DNA of 64,000 nt from Rhynchopus euleeides (Eukaryota > Euglenozoa > Diplonemea > Diplonemida > Diplonemidae): assembly GCA_963210315.1 (NCBI GenBank), contig OY723237.1, positions 2,232,001-2,296,000 on the forward strand, read 5' to 3'. Position 1 is the stretch's first letter, and the number at the start of each line of letters is the position of its first letter. The position numbers and the translations under genes were made by a program. Shown here in pieces: positions 10,525 to 21,475 of the stretch. The notes below the pieces were generated by a model. The model saw nothing but the letters and a program-made list of their open reading frames with translations. It ran no database searches and was not told the origin of the DNA.

Positions 10525-11805
10525 ATGGAGGTTTTCGTCGAATATGAAGGTTGGTGCGAGGCTGTTGACGTCACCCCCGACACCACTGTGGGTGACCTCC
10601 GGAGCCTCGCGGTGGCCGCGCTGGGCCTGCGCAGCACCGCCTTTTCCCTCTGCCGCTGCGGGGCGCCTCTGGAGGACGACGACATCCCACTCGAGGAGAC
10701 GGGCGCCGAGCAGGGCAGCACCTTCGCGGTGCAGCCCTTCGCGCACCCATCCACCCTGCGCCTGGAGGTCCAGACAGGGTATGCGATGCAGGTCAACTCC
10801 GTCGCATTCTCCCCCGACATGCGCGGGGTGTACTGCTGCGCTGCCGACCCGCGCATCCTGAAATACGACACCTCCACAGGCAAGGAGGTGTGCGAGGCCG
10901 TGACCCGCACCCCATTCGTCTCACAGCTGTGCGTGCTCCCCACCACCCCCTCTGCTGACAGCCCTACCCCCGCGCCCCACCGCCTGCACGCCATCACCGG
11001 CAACTGCACCGTCTGGATGTTCGGCGATACCCCCGACAGCAGCAGCGATGGAACTGACATCCCACTCTCTGGCCCCTCCCGCATCCGCACCAACGACGGG
11101 ACGTGCTACAGCGTGTGCCCGGTGCCCCACCCACACAGCGCGGATGGGGCGGGCGACGAGGATGATGGGTGCGAACCACCACTGTGTCTCTATGGGGGGT
11201 ATGACAGAAGGGTTGCGGTGCACAGCCCCGATCGGGGAGAGCAGCTGTATGACCTGGAGGTGCACGAGGCGTGTGTGACGTGCATCGCGGCATCTCCCTG
11301 CGGCAGGTTCTTTGTGACGGGGAGCAGCGACAGCACGGTGGGGCTGTGGCGGCTGGGGGAAAGGGAGGCACCGCCCCTCTGCAGGCTGGAGGCGCACCGC
11401 GACGCGGTTCTCTGCGTTGCGGTGTCGCCCTGCGGGGCTTACGTCGCGTCGGGTGGGAGTGATGCGCGCATCAGCCTCCTCCGAGCGGATCTCAACAGCC
11501 TGCCGGGGGACGCCCCGATCTCCCACCCTGTGGTCTCCCTCCTGGGCAACAGCGGCGACCAGCACACCGCGCACGTCTCCGCCATCTGCTTCACGCCTGC
11601 CAGCCTCCTGCTGTCCGGCAGTGGGGATGCAACCTTCAGGGTGTGGAACCCACGCACCGGCTCCTGCCTCGCCACCGTAGCGGCGAGTGGGAAGATAACC
11701 TGTATGGCACTCTCGGCTGATGGCGGCACCCTCGTCACGGGGCACTGGGGTGGCATCCTGCGTGTCTGGGGTGATGCAGTGGATGCCCCCGGTGTGGAGG
11801 GGTGA
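10525..11805 (+). CDS. Ubiquitin-like domain plus WD40 repeat protein
   Basis: A 426-residue intronless gene. Start 10525 is chosen because it begins a compact ubiquitin-like domain (residues 1-75: strand MEVFVEYEG, helix VGDLRSLAVAALGL, acidic LEDDDIPLEE). The earlier in-frame ATG at 10378 would add a Pro/His-rich leader, and a C-rich tract followed by AG lies between. WD40-type blades follow: around residues 92-115, 249-278 (SPCGRFFVTGSSDSTVGLWR), 292-318, 350-376 (LLLSGSGDATFRVW) and 390-417 (GTLVTGHWGGILRVWG). A less regular region near 120-240 probably holds further blades with acidic loops. WD40 propellers are scaffolds for protein complexes; partners are unknown. The N-terminal ubiquitin-like fold is my inference from pattern and length. 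Confidence 0.75.
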   Translation: MEVFVEYEGWCEAVDVTPDTTVGDLRSLAVAALGLRSTAFSLCRCGAPLEDDDIPLEETGAEQGSTFAVQPFAHPSTLRLEVQTGYAMQVNSVAFSPDMRGVYCCAADPRILKYDTSTGKEVCEAVTRTPFVSQLCVLPTTPSADSPTPAPHRLHAITGNCTVWMFGDTPDSSSDGTDIPLSGPSRIRTNDGTCYSVCPVPHPHSADGAGDEDDGCEPPLCLYGGYDRRVAVHSPDRGEQLYDLEVHEACVTCIAASPCGRFFVTGSSDSTVGLWRLGEREAPPLCRLEAHRDAVLCVAVSPCGAYVASGGSDARISLLRADLNSLPGDAPISHPVVSLLGNSGDQHTAHVSAICFTPASLLLSGSGDATFRVWNPRTGSCLATVAASGKITCMALSADGGTLVTGHWGGILRVWGDAVDAPGVEG

Positions 11806-12536
11806 TGGGTGATGGGTGGGGGTGGGGGTGTGTGGCAGTGGAGGCGGCACCAGAGCTCGCTCGGTGCGACCTGCGCTACACTAAAAACGATTGGCGTGTG
11901 CGGGTGGTTCAGAGCTCGAGCGCAGCGTGGGGCAATGACGGACCCCCGCAAGCAAAGCGGCGTGCGATTACCTATGGGCTTGAAGGGTAGGTTGCTGTCT
12001 TGCCCCGACTAGGTGCCACCGATGCTTTTCAAAAAAGATTCATGTGTGTGTGTGTGTGTGTATCCGCAGTGCCCAGATCCCGAAGAAGGCATGCGAGTTT
12101 GTTGTTTGGGCCGTTTTATATCTCCCTTATCCCAGAAAGGCACCCTGGTGGTTGGGTCCAGACCGGCGGGAGGTGTGGCTCGCGGGGCGTGTTTTGTGCG
12201 TGGCACCATCCCATTCATCAGGGGTTTGGTGTGCCCCGGCCGGTCGCGTTGCCCCCTCTTCGTCTTGGGTGCCGTTGCGCTATCAGCAGAGCAGAGCCGG
12301 TTCCCGCTGATGCGGCATTTTGCGCCTTTCACCTGCATCCCCGTCGCACAGCCCTGCCCCGCCCGTTGTGACGTTGCCGTGCCATCAGCATGTCTGGTTT
12401 CGGGCTGGTGCCGCACCACACCCCTATAGGCATGGTGTGGTCTCACCTGAAGCACCTCAGCCACAGGGCACACGCAACCCTCACTGCAGATACAACACAC
12501 AGGTTTACTCAGCGAACCGAAACTATAAGCCGGACA
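11806..12536. other. Intergenic DNA before the astacin gene
   Basis: Contains a (GT)n run at about 12042-12061. At 12305-12480 is a segment with a diverged counterpart at 25440-25640, upstream of another gene. No coding frame is supported. The long minus-strand frame 12009-12980 lies mostly antisense to the astacin gene. Confidence 0.5.
12305..12480 (+). repeat. Dispersed repeat X, copy 1 (gene-upstream)
   Basis: Shares blocks such as TCGCACAGCCC, GCCGTGCCAT and GGTCTCACCTGAA with 25440-25640, in the same order and orientation. Both copies lie shortly upstream of a gene start. It may be an old element or a shared leader or promoter segment. Confidence 0.45.
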
Positions 12537-12974
12537 ATGCGCACCCTGGTGTGCCTTCTGGCAGCGGGCGTGGCATGCGGTGCCACAGCTGACTACGACA
12601 TCGTGCAGGGGGACATCATGGTGCCGCGTGCAGGGCGTGAGGCTCAGGCACAGGGCGGTGTGGCGTACCTCGAGAGCTGGCGGCTGTGGCCCGGTGGGCA
12701 CGTGCGGTACGTGGTGGACACGGTGGGGTCGACGGGCGGTGTCCCGCCCCTCGCGAAGGACGAGGCACGTCTGCTGAGCTCCCTGCGGGAGTGGGAGGAG
12801 AAGACGTGCATCCGGTTCACCGAGTGTGCGGACGAGGCGTCGTGCGAGCTCCCTTACGCCCGTTTCCACGCGCATGTGGCCTACTGCAACTCCTTCATTG
12901 GGGCGCTGAGCAACCAGGTGAACGTGATCAACTTGAAGCCGGACTGTGGGATGGGGGCCGTGGTGCATGAGATC

Positions 12975-12993
12975 GGGCACGCGCTGGGGCTGA
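12975..12993 (+). repeat. 19-bp target-site duplication, left copy
   Basis: GGGCACGCGCTGGGGCTGA here is repeated exactly at 13734-13752, bracketing the retroposon. The bases after each copy differ, so 19 bp is the full match. Confidence 0.92.
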
Positions 12994-13081
12994 GGGGGTT
13001 AAAGCCGCCTGACGCCTGCACGTGGCGCCCCTGCTAATCCCCTCGCATTGCACTGCGCGGGGGGTGAACAGAGTCAGCGGT
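12994..13081 (+). ncRNA. HDV-like self-cleaving ribozyme (Pr77-type)
   Basis: All helices of the double-pseudoknot fold are found. P1 pairs 12994-12999 (GGGGGU) with 13027-13032 (GCCCCU) and starts with the G-U wobble typical of the HDV cleavage site. P2 pairs 13004-13013 with 13073-13081 with one bulged C. P3 pairs GCC 13014-13016 with GGC 13024-13026 around a 7-nt loop. P4 pairs 13039-13047 with 13054-13062 with one mismatch. The J4/2 strand holds CAGA at 13069-13072, fitting the CNRA rule, with C13069 as predicted catalytic base. Predicted cleavage is between A12993 and G12994, exactly the duplication/element junction. P1.1 could form from GC in L3 and GC at 13033-13034. Confidence 0.85.
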
Positions 13082-13733
13082 GGGGTGGTTACCTCGGTGC
13101 TGAAATGCCTTGTGCATGGAGCCGGAATAGCCGGGGTGGTGACCTGGTCTATGAAGGGGGAACCCTGAGCCCAAAGAACCGAGATCCCAAGACCTCCAAT
13201 GGGGGCCGGGCGCCCCTCGTCCTGTGTCCTCCACGGCGACCCCCTGCGCGGGCTTCCGGGCCGGAGTAGCCCGCCTCCCTTCTGTCATAGACGGAGGTCA
13301 GACCACCGCAGTTGCGTCTCTGTTTCACACAGTGTAACGTACAGGTGGGAGTGGCCCTAGTACGTTCGGGACGCGTATAGGACTCGCACTACGTGGGGGG
13401 ACGGGATGAAAGTCCGAAAAGGTTGGAAAAACGTAGGAGTGCATTACACACAATGTCTTCCCATGGGTAAAGACTAGCTAGTTACCCTCACTCCGCGTGG
13501 GATCCGGAAACCCTTCTTGAGCCACCGGGTCTCCTCACACTTTAGGGGGTGGCGCCCCAGGTTGCTAACCAGCGGCAGGTTTTTGCAGAGACCTAAGGGT
13601 GTCTCTTTTCCTCACCGCAGACAACCGTGTGTGGGAATCGTGTGTAGCCACTGTTTGGGTTCAGTGTCTGGGCATGCGTGGCGCTGGGCCCACTGGTCGT
13701 CACCTTTGCCGCTCGCCACGTAAAGTTGAATAA
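12994..13733 (+). mobile_element. Short non-autonomous retroposon (740 bp) with ribozyme 5' end
   Basis: Flanked by an exact 19-bp direct repeat, as left by target-primed reverse transcription. The 5' end folds as an HDV-like ribozyme. The 3' end is a short A/T-rich tail (GTTGAATAA) without a long poly(A). There is no reverse transcriptase frame, so it would depend on an autonomous partner, as RIME depends on ingi in trypanosomes. It lies in the same orientation as the host gene, so gene transcripts would carry it. A spliceosomal intron is less likely: no GT is at the left junction and the duplication is unexplained by splicing. Confidence 0.85.
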
Positions 13734-13752
13734 GGGCACGCGCTGGGGCTGA
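13734..13752 (+). repeat. 19-bp target-site duplication, right copy
   Basis: Exact match of 12975-12993. The astacin reading frame resumes through this copy with the missing part of the zinc motif. Confidence 0.92.
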
Positions 13753-14999
13753 CACACGAACAGTCACGCAGGGACCGGGATGAGTACGTCGCAGTGGACT
13801 TCTCGAAGCTGCCTGATGATAACGTGCGCAGCAACTTCGAGAAGAACGAGCGGGGTGCCCGCGACGTCGGCCCGTACGACTACGCGTCCATCATGCACTA
13901 CGCCGCCGACACGTTTGCACCGGGGCAGACGGTGATTGTGTCGCCGTACCCGATCGGACAGCGCAGCGGGCTGAGTGACGGGGACGTGGCCACCATCCAG
14001 TACATCTACAACGGGTGCTCTGCGTCGTACGCCGCCCCCACGTGCATCGCCTCTGTGGAGGTGGGGAAGACGCACGTGATCCCGCACTCGAAGGAGTGGG
14101 CCATGGACTTCAACGCGCAGTACGCGAAGCCGATGTCTGTGGTGTACGGGGGCGACGCGCCTGCGGGCAGCATGGCGTACAGCAGTGAGGTGGGGCGGCG
14201 GTACCGCGAGGCTGACTGGGAGGTGCGCTACGAGGAGGTGCGCTTCACCCCGACGACCGCACATGCTGGGCAGACGTACACTATCAGCGCCACCTTCACA
14301 GCCGACGGGGTGTCGACGACATGCGCGGTGCAGGTGCGTGTGGCGGACTCCGACACGGTGTGCTTCGGGCTGGGCGCGTCGGACCCTGGTGTGTGCAGCG
14401 GGCGGGGGACGTGCGTTGCTAACCCGCTCGCCCCCTGCGTGTGTGACGAGGGGTACGGTGGGCTGGACTGCAGCGGGTTTGCGAACTGCCCAGCGAACAC
14501 GGTGTACTCCTTCGACGAGGGGATGGGCACATGGATCCCGCAGGCGGCAGCGTCCGTGACGACCGACTTCTTTGCTGCCGGTGGTGGGAGCCTGAAGGTG
14601 GGGGAGGTGGGGTCACAGTCGCAGGGTGTGTCGTTTGTGAACCTGGTGGAGGCGTCGCAGCCCAGCCGCATCACCCTGCACACAGCGGCCATGGGGGGCA
14701 GCGTGTCGAGCCCAACACTGTCGTTCCGTGACGCCAGCAACAGCGAGTGCTTCTCCATCTCCCGCTACTCAGAGACGTGGTACTTCCAGGGCTGGACCGG
14801 TGCCTCCTTCGCGACGGACGTGTTCCACTTCGTGGAGCTGGACCTGGACTGGGAGAACCAGCGGGCAAAGCTGACGGTGGACGGGAAGGTGTTGAAGGAG
14901 GCGGCGCAGTTCCGCAGCGCATGCACCACGGGGGTGAAGACGCTGGCGTACTTCGGCAACGGGTGGCTCGATGAGATCAACCTGTGGTGCAAGGTTCCG

Positions 15000-15810
15000 G
15001 CCCCCGCAACGGCAGCCCCGAAAACCACTGCACCTGCCACCTCGGCCCCTGCGACACGTGCACCTGCAACACCGGCACCTGCCACCTCGGCCCCTCCGAC
15101 CCGTGCACCTGCAACGCCTGCACCCGCAACACCTGCGCCTGCAACACCTGCACCTGCCACTCAGGCACCTCCGACGCCTGCGCCTGCGACGTCTGCACCT
15201 GACACTCAGGCACCTGCGACACAGGCACCTGCAACGCCTGCACCAGCGACACCTGCACCCGCAACACCTGCGCCTGCGACGCCTGCACCTGCCACTCAGG
15301 CACCTCCGACACATGCGCCTGCGACGTCTGCACCTGCCACTCAGGCACCTCCGACCCGTGCGCCTGCAACACCTGCACCCGCGACACCCGCACCTGCAAC
15401 ACCTGCGCCTGCGACGCCTGCACCTGACGCCCAGTCCACTACGACACCGGCACCCGCAACACCTGCGCCCCGGACGCCTGCACCCGCAACATCTGCACCT
15501 GCAACACCTGCACCCGCAACGTCTGCACCCGCAACGCCTGCGCCCCTGACGCCTGCACCCGCAACACCTGCGCCTGCGACGCCTGCACCCGCAACACCTG
15601 CGCCCGCAACGCCTGCGCCCCTGACGCCTGCACCCGCAACATCTGCACCTGCAACGCCTGCACCCGCAACAACTGCGCCCGCAACACCCGCGCCCCGGAC
15701 GCCTGCGCCCGCAACGCCTGCACCTGCAACGATTGCCCCGAAGACTGCGGCCCCCAAGACGCCACTGCCCCCGACCCCGGTTCCAGTTACGCCTCTGCCG
15801 ACACCGGCAC
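15000..15810 (+). repeat. In-gene tandem repeat coding Thr-Pro-Ala/Ala-Thr units
   Basis: A degenerate GC-rich repeat of CCTGCACC(T/C)GCAAC-type units encodes about 270 residues of APATPAPAT-like sequence. Such mucin-like Thr/Ser/Pro tracts are usually O-glycosylated stalks in secreted proteins. The long frames on the other strand and in the other phases are artefacts of this repeat. Confidence 0.85.
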
Positions 15811-16195
15811 CTGCCACTCCTGAGCCGACACCGTGCTGCCTCCTCTTCTTCTGGGGTAGGTGCTGGAGGTCGTGCTGATACCGCGCTGCAGGCCCGGCAC
15901 CACCTCGAGGGGGCGAGGGGGTGGCGGGCCCGCGGCATTCAGGATAAGTGCCTTCAATGCGTTCTTTTTCTCCGGTGCTGCCGCCCCCCCCCGCCCCCTC
16001 CACCCCGCCAATTATATTTGACCAAACGAGCTTGCTTTTGTCACAGCGAAAGAGTCACTGGGAGCGCACAGCGCGAGCAGCGTGGTTTGGTATCTCAGCA
16101 CAACAGCGCCTATTCACTGCGACGCACTCCCTTCACGGGGGCCACATCACACTGCCGCTCGTGCGCACAAACAAACCCTGGGCTCTTTTTACAGT

Positions 16196-16286
16196 GGGGG
16201 CGTTCGCTCAGAAAGCCAGAACAGCGAGTCACCTCTCAAAAGAGGGAGGCTAACAGGCACAGTTTTGACAGAGAACGAAGGCACCC
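16196..16286 (-). mobile_element. M2: MITE of the CTTCGCT family
   Basis: Left end GTGGGGGCGTTCGCTC and right end GAACGAAGGCACCC form imperfect inverted repeats. The interior has GACAGAG as in other minus-oriented members. M3 follows directly in opposite orientation. Confidence 0.6.
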
Positions 16287-16293
16287 AATAGAT

Positions 16294-16376
16294 GCCTTCG
16301 CTCTGTGTCAAACTGTGTCATTTGTGTCCCTCTTCAGTGAGGCGACTCACTTTCTGCACTTCTGAGCGAAGCCCCT
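16294..16376 (+). mobile_element. M3: MITE of the CTTCGCT family
   Basis: Starts GCCTTCGCTCTGTGTCAAAC and ends CACTTCTGAGCGAAGCCCC. This is close to the family pattern: CTTCGCTCTGTGTCAA, a middle with GTGAGGCGACTCAC, and CTGAGCGAAG at the end. Confidence 0.7.
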
Positions 16377-19300
16377 CTCGTGTATATTTTTCGAAACCTT
16401 ATTTCATAGGAAGGGCTTCGCTAAGTGGTGCAGAAAAAGTGCGTTTTTTTGGCGTTTTTCCCCATTCTTTTTGTTAGAAAAAATACGCTGTAAAAAAATT
16501 GCCGAAGGTTCCCGATTAGCGAACGGCCCCTCCCCCCTTCCCCCTCTCGCCCCTCCCCACCCCCCTACTTTTGCTTCTTTTCCTTTTCCTTTGCCTTTTG
16601 ATTTTGCTTCAACATCCCCACCCCCCTCGATTTGTTCTAATTCTGCCTTTTCCTAGCATTTCATTGCCCGCCCACCCCCCCCATCCCCCACCTTTGCATA
16701 TTTGCAGCCCATGCACCCTACATAACGGATGCAACTGGCGCCTGCTGATGTTTTACCTTTTTTTTTTGGTATCGCTTCCTACCCTCCCCTGCCCCCCTGC
16801 CCCCCTGCCCCCCTCCTCCCCGCTCGACTCATCGTCTGCCTCACACACCGCAACGGCCGTCGGATCAGCTGTGCGTCGCCCATGGCTGCACATGCGACTG
16901 TTGGGTGCCCCTCGCACCTTCTCCACGTCAACAATTGCTGACTGGGTGTCGGTCTGTGCCACGCCCAGCTGTGTCCGGTCAACGCCAGGTGTATGGCCCG
17001 GAGTATCTGCCAGACGCTGCGTGTTCTTCTTTTTGCTTTTATTTTGCAGCATGGCATGTCCCTTTTTGACACGCCACGCCTTTTTCGCGCGGAAGGTGCC
17101 ATTCAGTTCTGCTGAACAGTTCTCTGCACATCAGGCCACCCCTCCTCCGCCAGACGAGAAGGGTATCATCAAGGTTTGGCACCAACACCGCCTCACCTGG
17201 GTTATCTGTGTCAGGCGTTGACCCGCGTGCGGAGGCGTCCCGACGCACCGCACACACCAGCCAGAGGAAGGAACAGCAGAAACTGAAGCAACACCTTTGT
17301 TTTTCCTCACATCAGGAGTCCCGCCGGATTGACCGGCAAACTGCCTGAGGCGCTGCTAAACCATCGTATTCTCTCCAGCTTAACCGCACCCCCACACACC
17401 CCGCCCCTCCCCTGCACCTCTGCAACTGCGCTTTCCTTCCACGCCGCTAGCACGGCAACACAACCCGCAGAAGCAGGGGGGCGATATTTTATTGATTTAC
17501 CGACCGCGTCGGCGAGCCCATATAGGCAGAGGGGAGACTTAGCCCTGAAACTGCAGAAAGGCCGAAGCGAGAAAAAGACTCAAGAGAGCCCCTGGTCGGA
17601 GGTGGGGTGGTGGGGTGCGGAGCCCTCACCCCCCCCACCAGCCTCGGCTGGGGTGCAGGCAGGATGATGATCAAAAGTGAATGCGTCATTTTCGGCGCGG
17701 CGAAGAATATTTGTCGCAGCATTTGGGCATGTGGCCACCCCCCCCCCCCAAACCCGTCTCATTGCTCCTCTCCCGTGATGGGAGGGGGTGGGCGGGGGGG
17801 GGGGTGGGGTGGGGTGGGGTGGGGCACACACAGGCCAGCCGGCGAATTCCAGGAGAAGGAAGAACGGTCTTGCCCGCTGCTGCATGTTGCATGCCATTTT
17901 TGTCGTCTCTTTGCCTCCCCCCCCCCCCCCCCTCGTTTCCCTTCCCCACACACCCATTCTCCCCCGCCAAATTCATCCGCCACAGAGCACGTGGCTCTGA
18001 GACTGCTCTGAAAAATCGTTTTGGCACTACGTAGGTACTACGTAAGACCGCCTCTTCAGGGCCATCAGAGTGTCCAAAAGTTTATGTTTTTCTGGGGTGT
18101 TTTTTTTGTTAATTCTGAGGGGCGGGTTCTCCACCCCACCCCCCCCCCCCCCCCCACGGCTGCGCATGTGATGTCCGTGCCGGTGTTGCTTCTTTACGCA
18201 GCAGTGGGGTCCGCACCAAGAGCGGGACGGCGCTCGGTGTGCTCTGCACTGTGCAGTATAAAGATCATACTATTCACCTGTGTGGGTGAAGTCCCCAACA
18301 CCACCACCACCACCACCACCACCACCACCCCCTCAAGACAGCGGGAGGTAATCACCATGAGTCCACTCGGTGCAACCTTTCGCTGCAACAGCTTCGCGGA
18401 TCTGACATTTTGTGGGGATCGCATCACGAGCAGCGTCTTGGGCGTGATCATGTCCTACACAAATTCAAAAAGCGTGGCGTGTGTCTGTGTGCTGCCACCC
18501 CATCCGGGTGTCCGGATGTCGCATGCATGTGCAGTGTAAACAGGTCACCCCTCTGGCGACACTGCACCGCAATTGCGTATAACCCCAACAGCGTGTGGGT
18601 GTGGCACATCGTGTGCATTTGTTACCGTGTCCCGAGTGGGTTCAGCGTGCGCAGTGCTGCGGGGGGGTGGGGAGGGTTACGACTGCTGCGGGGGGGGCAG
18701 GGGTGTAAATAAGGCCGACTCCCGACTCCCGACTCGCGCCGGATTTTTTGGGATTGGGAGGGTTGCCTTGCTTCCCTTAGGGAATGTGCGGTATTAGGCA
18801 CCCCATGGCCAAAATGACCCCACTGCGATCCGCACAGACTCCAAATATTCAAAAGAAAGGGTTTTTGGAACACCCGAGGAGGGGGGGTCCCGATGGGTGG
18901 GTGGGGGTGTGGGGGTCCCGCTGGGTGGGACATGGTGTGTGCCTCCCAGTCATCTTCTTCATTACCGGTCTCTGAACTGGGGTGAGTTCATTGCCAAACC
19001 ACTGCTGTGAATACGGCGCCCCTTTCCCGCCCCTTTTGCCAGATCCTGGCAGCTCCCAAGAAGAGTTGTGTTCCGCCCCCATCAGGTGGTTGAGCATACC
19101 GCAGCGCACACGTGCACAACCACACACACTCCACACAGATGCGTCACACATGTGACGCAACTGTTGCGACACAAAACATGCCTCAGGTAGAGGCATTAGT
19201 GTTTGACTCACAGCCAACATAGCTCTCAGTGGGGCCGTGGATGGTGTGGATGCATCCATGCATGCATCCACGGCATCCAGGGATGCCCGAAAATGTCAAA

Positions 19301-19825
19301 AAATGGATTTTCGATTTGGCATACAGGCATTCATCCACTGCAGGCAGGCCTGCATGCAGGGCTTCGGAGCTCCAGGCTGTGTGTGGATGCATCCACAAAA
19401 TTTGTGGATGCATGCGCTGCATGCACGGGAAATACTGAGAGCTATGCAGCCAAATACTGCTGCCGTGAGTGAGGTGCTCGCAGCGTGTGGGGCGCTGCGG
19501 GCGAAGTGGGGGGTTGGCTGGGACAGCCAACATGGCGCTGTGCGTCGCGTGCTTCTTCGCGGACCACCTCGCACGCGGGAAGACCCCGCAAGCGCCGAGT
19601 CAGTCCGCCCTGACCGAATGGTGGGCGACTGCTGGAGGGTCCATGGGACTCTCCACGGCAGAGGTGGCCGTACTACAGGATGCGTGCAGGATTGAGTAGG
19701 GTTTGAGACCGCCCGTCCCCCCCAGCCCCCCACCCCAGGTACCTTAGGTGACTGTAAATAACCGACTCCCGACTCCCGACTCCTGACCCCCAAACCTTAT
19801 TTACAGCCCTGGGGGGGGGGGGGGG
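16377..19825. other. Intergenic DNA, homopolymer and microsatellite rich
   Basis: No firm gene is seen. A G-rich run lies at 17777-17824, C tracts at 17739-17749, 17917-17933 and 18138-18156, a (CAC)n run at 18299-18328, and a GGATGCATCC-type inverted-repeat cluster at 19244-19412. A GC-rich frame ending at 19699 (about 19532-19699) could be a gene remnant. Confidence 0.45.
17777..17824 (+). other. G-quadruplex-prone tract
   Basis: A run of G12 followed by repeated TGGGG units. It could form a G-quadruplex on the + strand. Confidence 0.5.
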
Positions 19826-20976
19826 TAGGGGGGGTCAAATGCCACCCTTTTACGTGGACAAACACGATTTTTCAAAAAACCGGCGCAGAGGCCCCAAAGC
19901 CCCCGTAAACCCTCCAAACCCCCCCAGATCGGTCCGGAAACCCATCGAACCCCACTTTTCCACCATTCCGGGCACCTCAGGTGCCCGAATTGGGGTACCT
20001 AAATTTTGTGCCACCGTTTGGTACCGTACAGTGCCACTGTGTGGGAGGTTGGAAAAGAAAATGCCCCAACACACCACATCTGAGGGTTGCAATGCATGTT
20101 GCTTGCCAACCACGTCATCCGGTGGGTGTCAGGCGCTATGTAGGTGGCATCAGCCAGGTCTTCGATGTGTTCTGGCTTGTATATATACCTCCCTGCCACC
20201 ATGCACCGGGAGGCTGCCTGTAGGTACGGAACAGTCCAGATGGTCGTGTGATTCCTGTGCAGCAGTGCTCCACAACCGGGATGTGTTGACAACGACTGTT
20301 GCAACACGAGCTGTACATTCCGGGAACACATGAAGTGCGCTGTCGTGGTACCCATTGTGCCAGAATTGGTAGTTGCTGCGGTCTACTTTGCCTGGCCCAA
20401 GAGCACTGGTACTGAACGGTGCAATATGCGTGGCGAGGTGAATACAACGGAAGCGCGCAAAGTCAATACAGCTCTCGGATGGCGGGTGGTGGTGCCACTA
20501 GTGTGTGACGTTCACTCGAGGATACAACGCATCACAATGAATCAGCAACCGTGGACCGAGTACAATACGCTCTCTGTGGCTGGTGTGGGGGACAAAGGCA
20601 GTGCCTGTGCCGCAGGCAGGGAGGTATATATACAAGCCAGAACACATCGAAGACCTGGCTAATGCCACCTACATAGCGCCTGACACCCACCGGATGACGT
20701 GGTTGGCAAGCAACATGCATTGCAACCCTCAGATGTGGTGTGTTGGGGCATTTTCTTTTCCAACCTCCCACACAGTGGCACTGTACGGTACCAAACGGTG
20801 GCACAAAATTTAGGTACCCCAATTCGGGCACCTGAGGTGCCCGGAATGGTGGAAAAGTGGGGTTCGATGGGTTTCCGGACCGATCTGGGGGGGTTTGGAG
20901 GGTTTACGGGGGCTTTGGGGCCTCTGCGCCGGTTTTTTGAAAAATCGTGTTTGTCACCCCCATTTGACCCCCCCTA
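19826..20976. mobile_element. P3: fold-back element, inverted copy
   Basis: Same element as P1 and P2 but in opposite orientation (the tip lacking 11 bp is on the right). TA lies at both ends. The right border CCCCCTAGG is directly joined to the hAT transposon. The 118-codon frame is at 19999-20355 on the minus strand. Confidence 0.85.
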
Positions 20977-21475
20977 GGCATACAGTGCAAACGATAATTA
21001 TTATCGCACATATACCAGATACGATAATTTTCGGAAAATTATCGCATACGATAATTTATTATCGCATACGATAATCCATTATCGTATGATGCGATAATCC
21101 CATTATCGTATACGAACGGATACGATAATTATTATCGTATATTATCGCATACGATAATCCCATTATCGTATGTTATCGCATACGATAATAATTATCGTAT
21201 CCGGTCGTATACGATAATGGGATTATCGTATGCGATACTTACTGGGTTGCACTATTCTTGAACACCACTGCCCTCGTCAGATTCCTTCACATACTCGTCC
21301 GTCATCAGGATTCATCGCCCCCCCCCCCCCAGTCCCTTCAACACCCTCGATGTCATCAGACATCGAGACAGAATTCGTCATCCCCCCCCCCCCCACCCGC
21401 CCACCGAACAGCACAGGAACCACATCACGGACAGACGACCTGGCACGCCGCCCCCCCCCCCCCCCATCCCCCCTT

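Larger units (their letters stand above)
12537..15878 (+). pseudogene. Secreted astacin (M12A) metalloprotease, split by a retroposon
   Basis: Coding pieces 12537-12993 and 13753-15878 join in frame into 860 residues once the 759-bp insertion with one target copy is ignored. The start at 12537 gives a signal peptide (MRTLVCLLAAGVACG). The astacin zinc motif HExxHxxGxxHE falls at residues 144-155 and is cut between Leu152 and His154; as it stands the first piece runs into a stop 12 codons later. The Met-turn SIMHY is near residue 200. An EGF-like Cys cluster (about 355-400), a beta-rich lamin-G-like region (about 405-565), a Thr-Pro-Ala tail (about 568-838) and a Cys-rich end follow. The role would be extracellular or surface proteolysis. 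The downstream frame is still open, so the insertion is probably recent, and another allele may be intact. Confidence 0.85.

Noticed and set aside
12009-12980. 323-codon minus-strand frame
   Set aside because: Largely antisense of the astacin first part and of repeat X.
12994-13752. Reading the astacin insertion as a spliceosomal or self-splicing intron
   Set aside because: No GT at the left junction, no need for a 19-bp duplication in an intron, and no group I/II core seen; the ribozyme and duplication fit retroposition better.
14769-15938. Minus-strand 389-codon frame and other long frames across the Thr-Pro-Ala repeat
   Set aside because: All are by-products of a GC-rich 3n-periodic repeat; composition is a monotone of Arg/Cys or Val/Ala/Gly.
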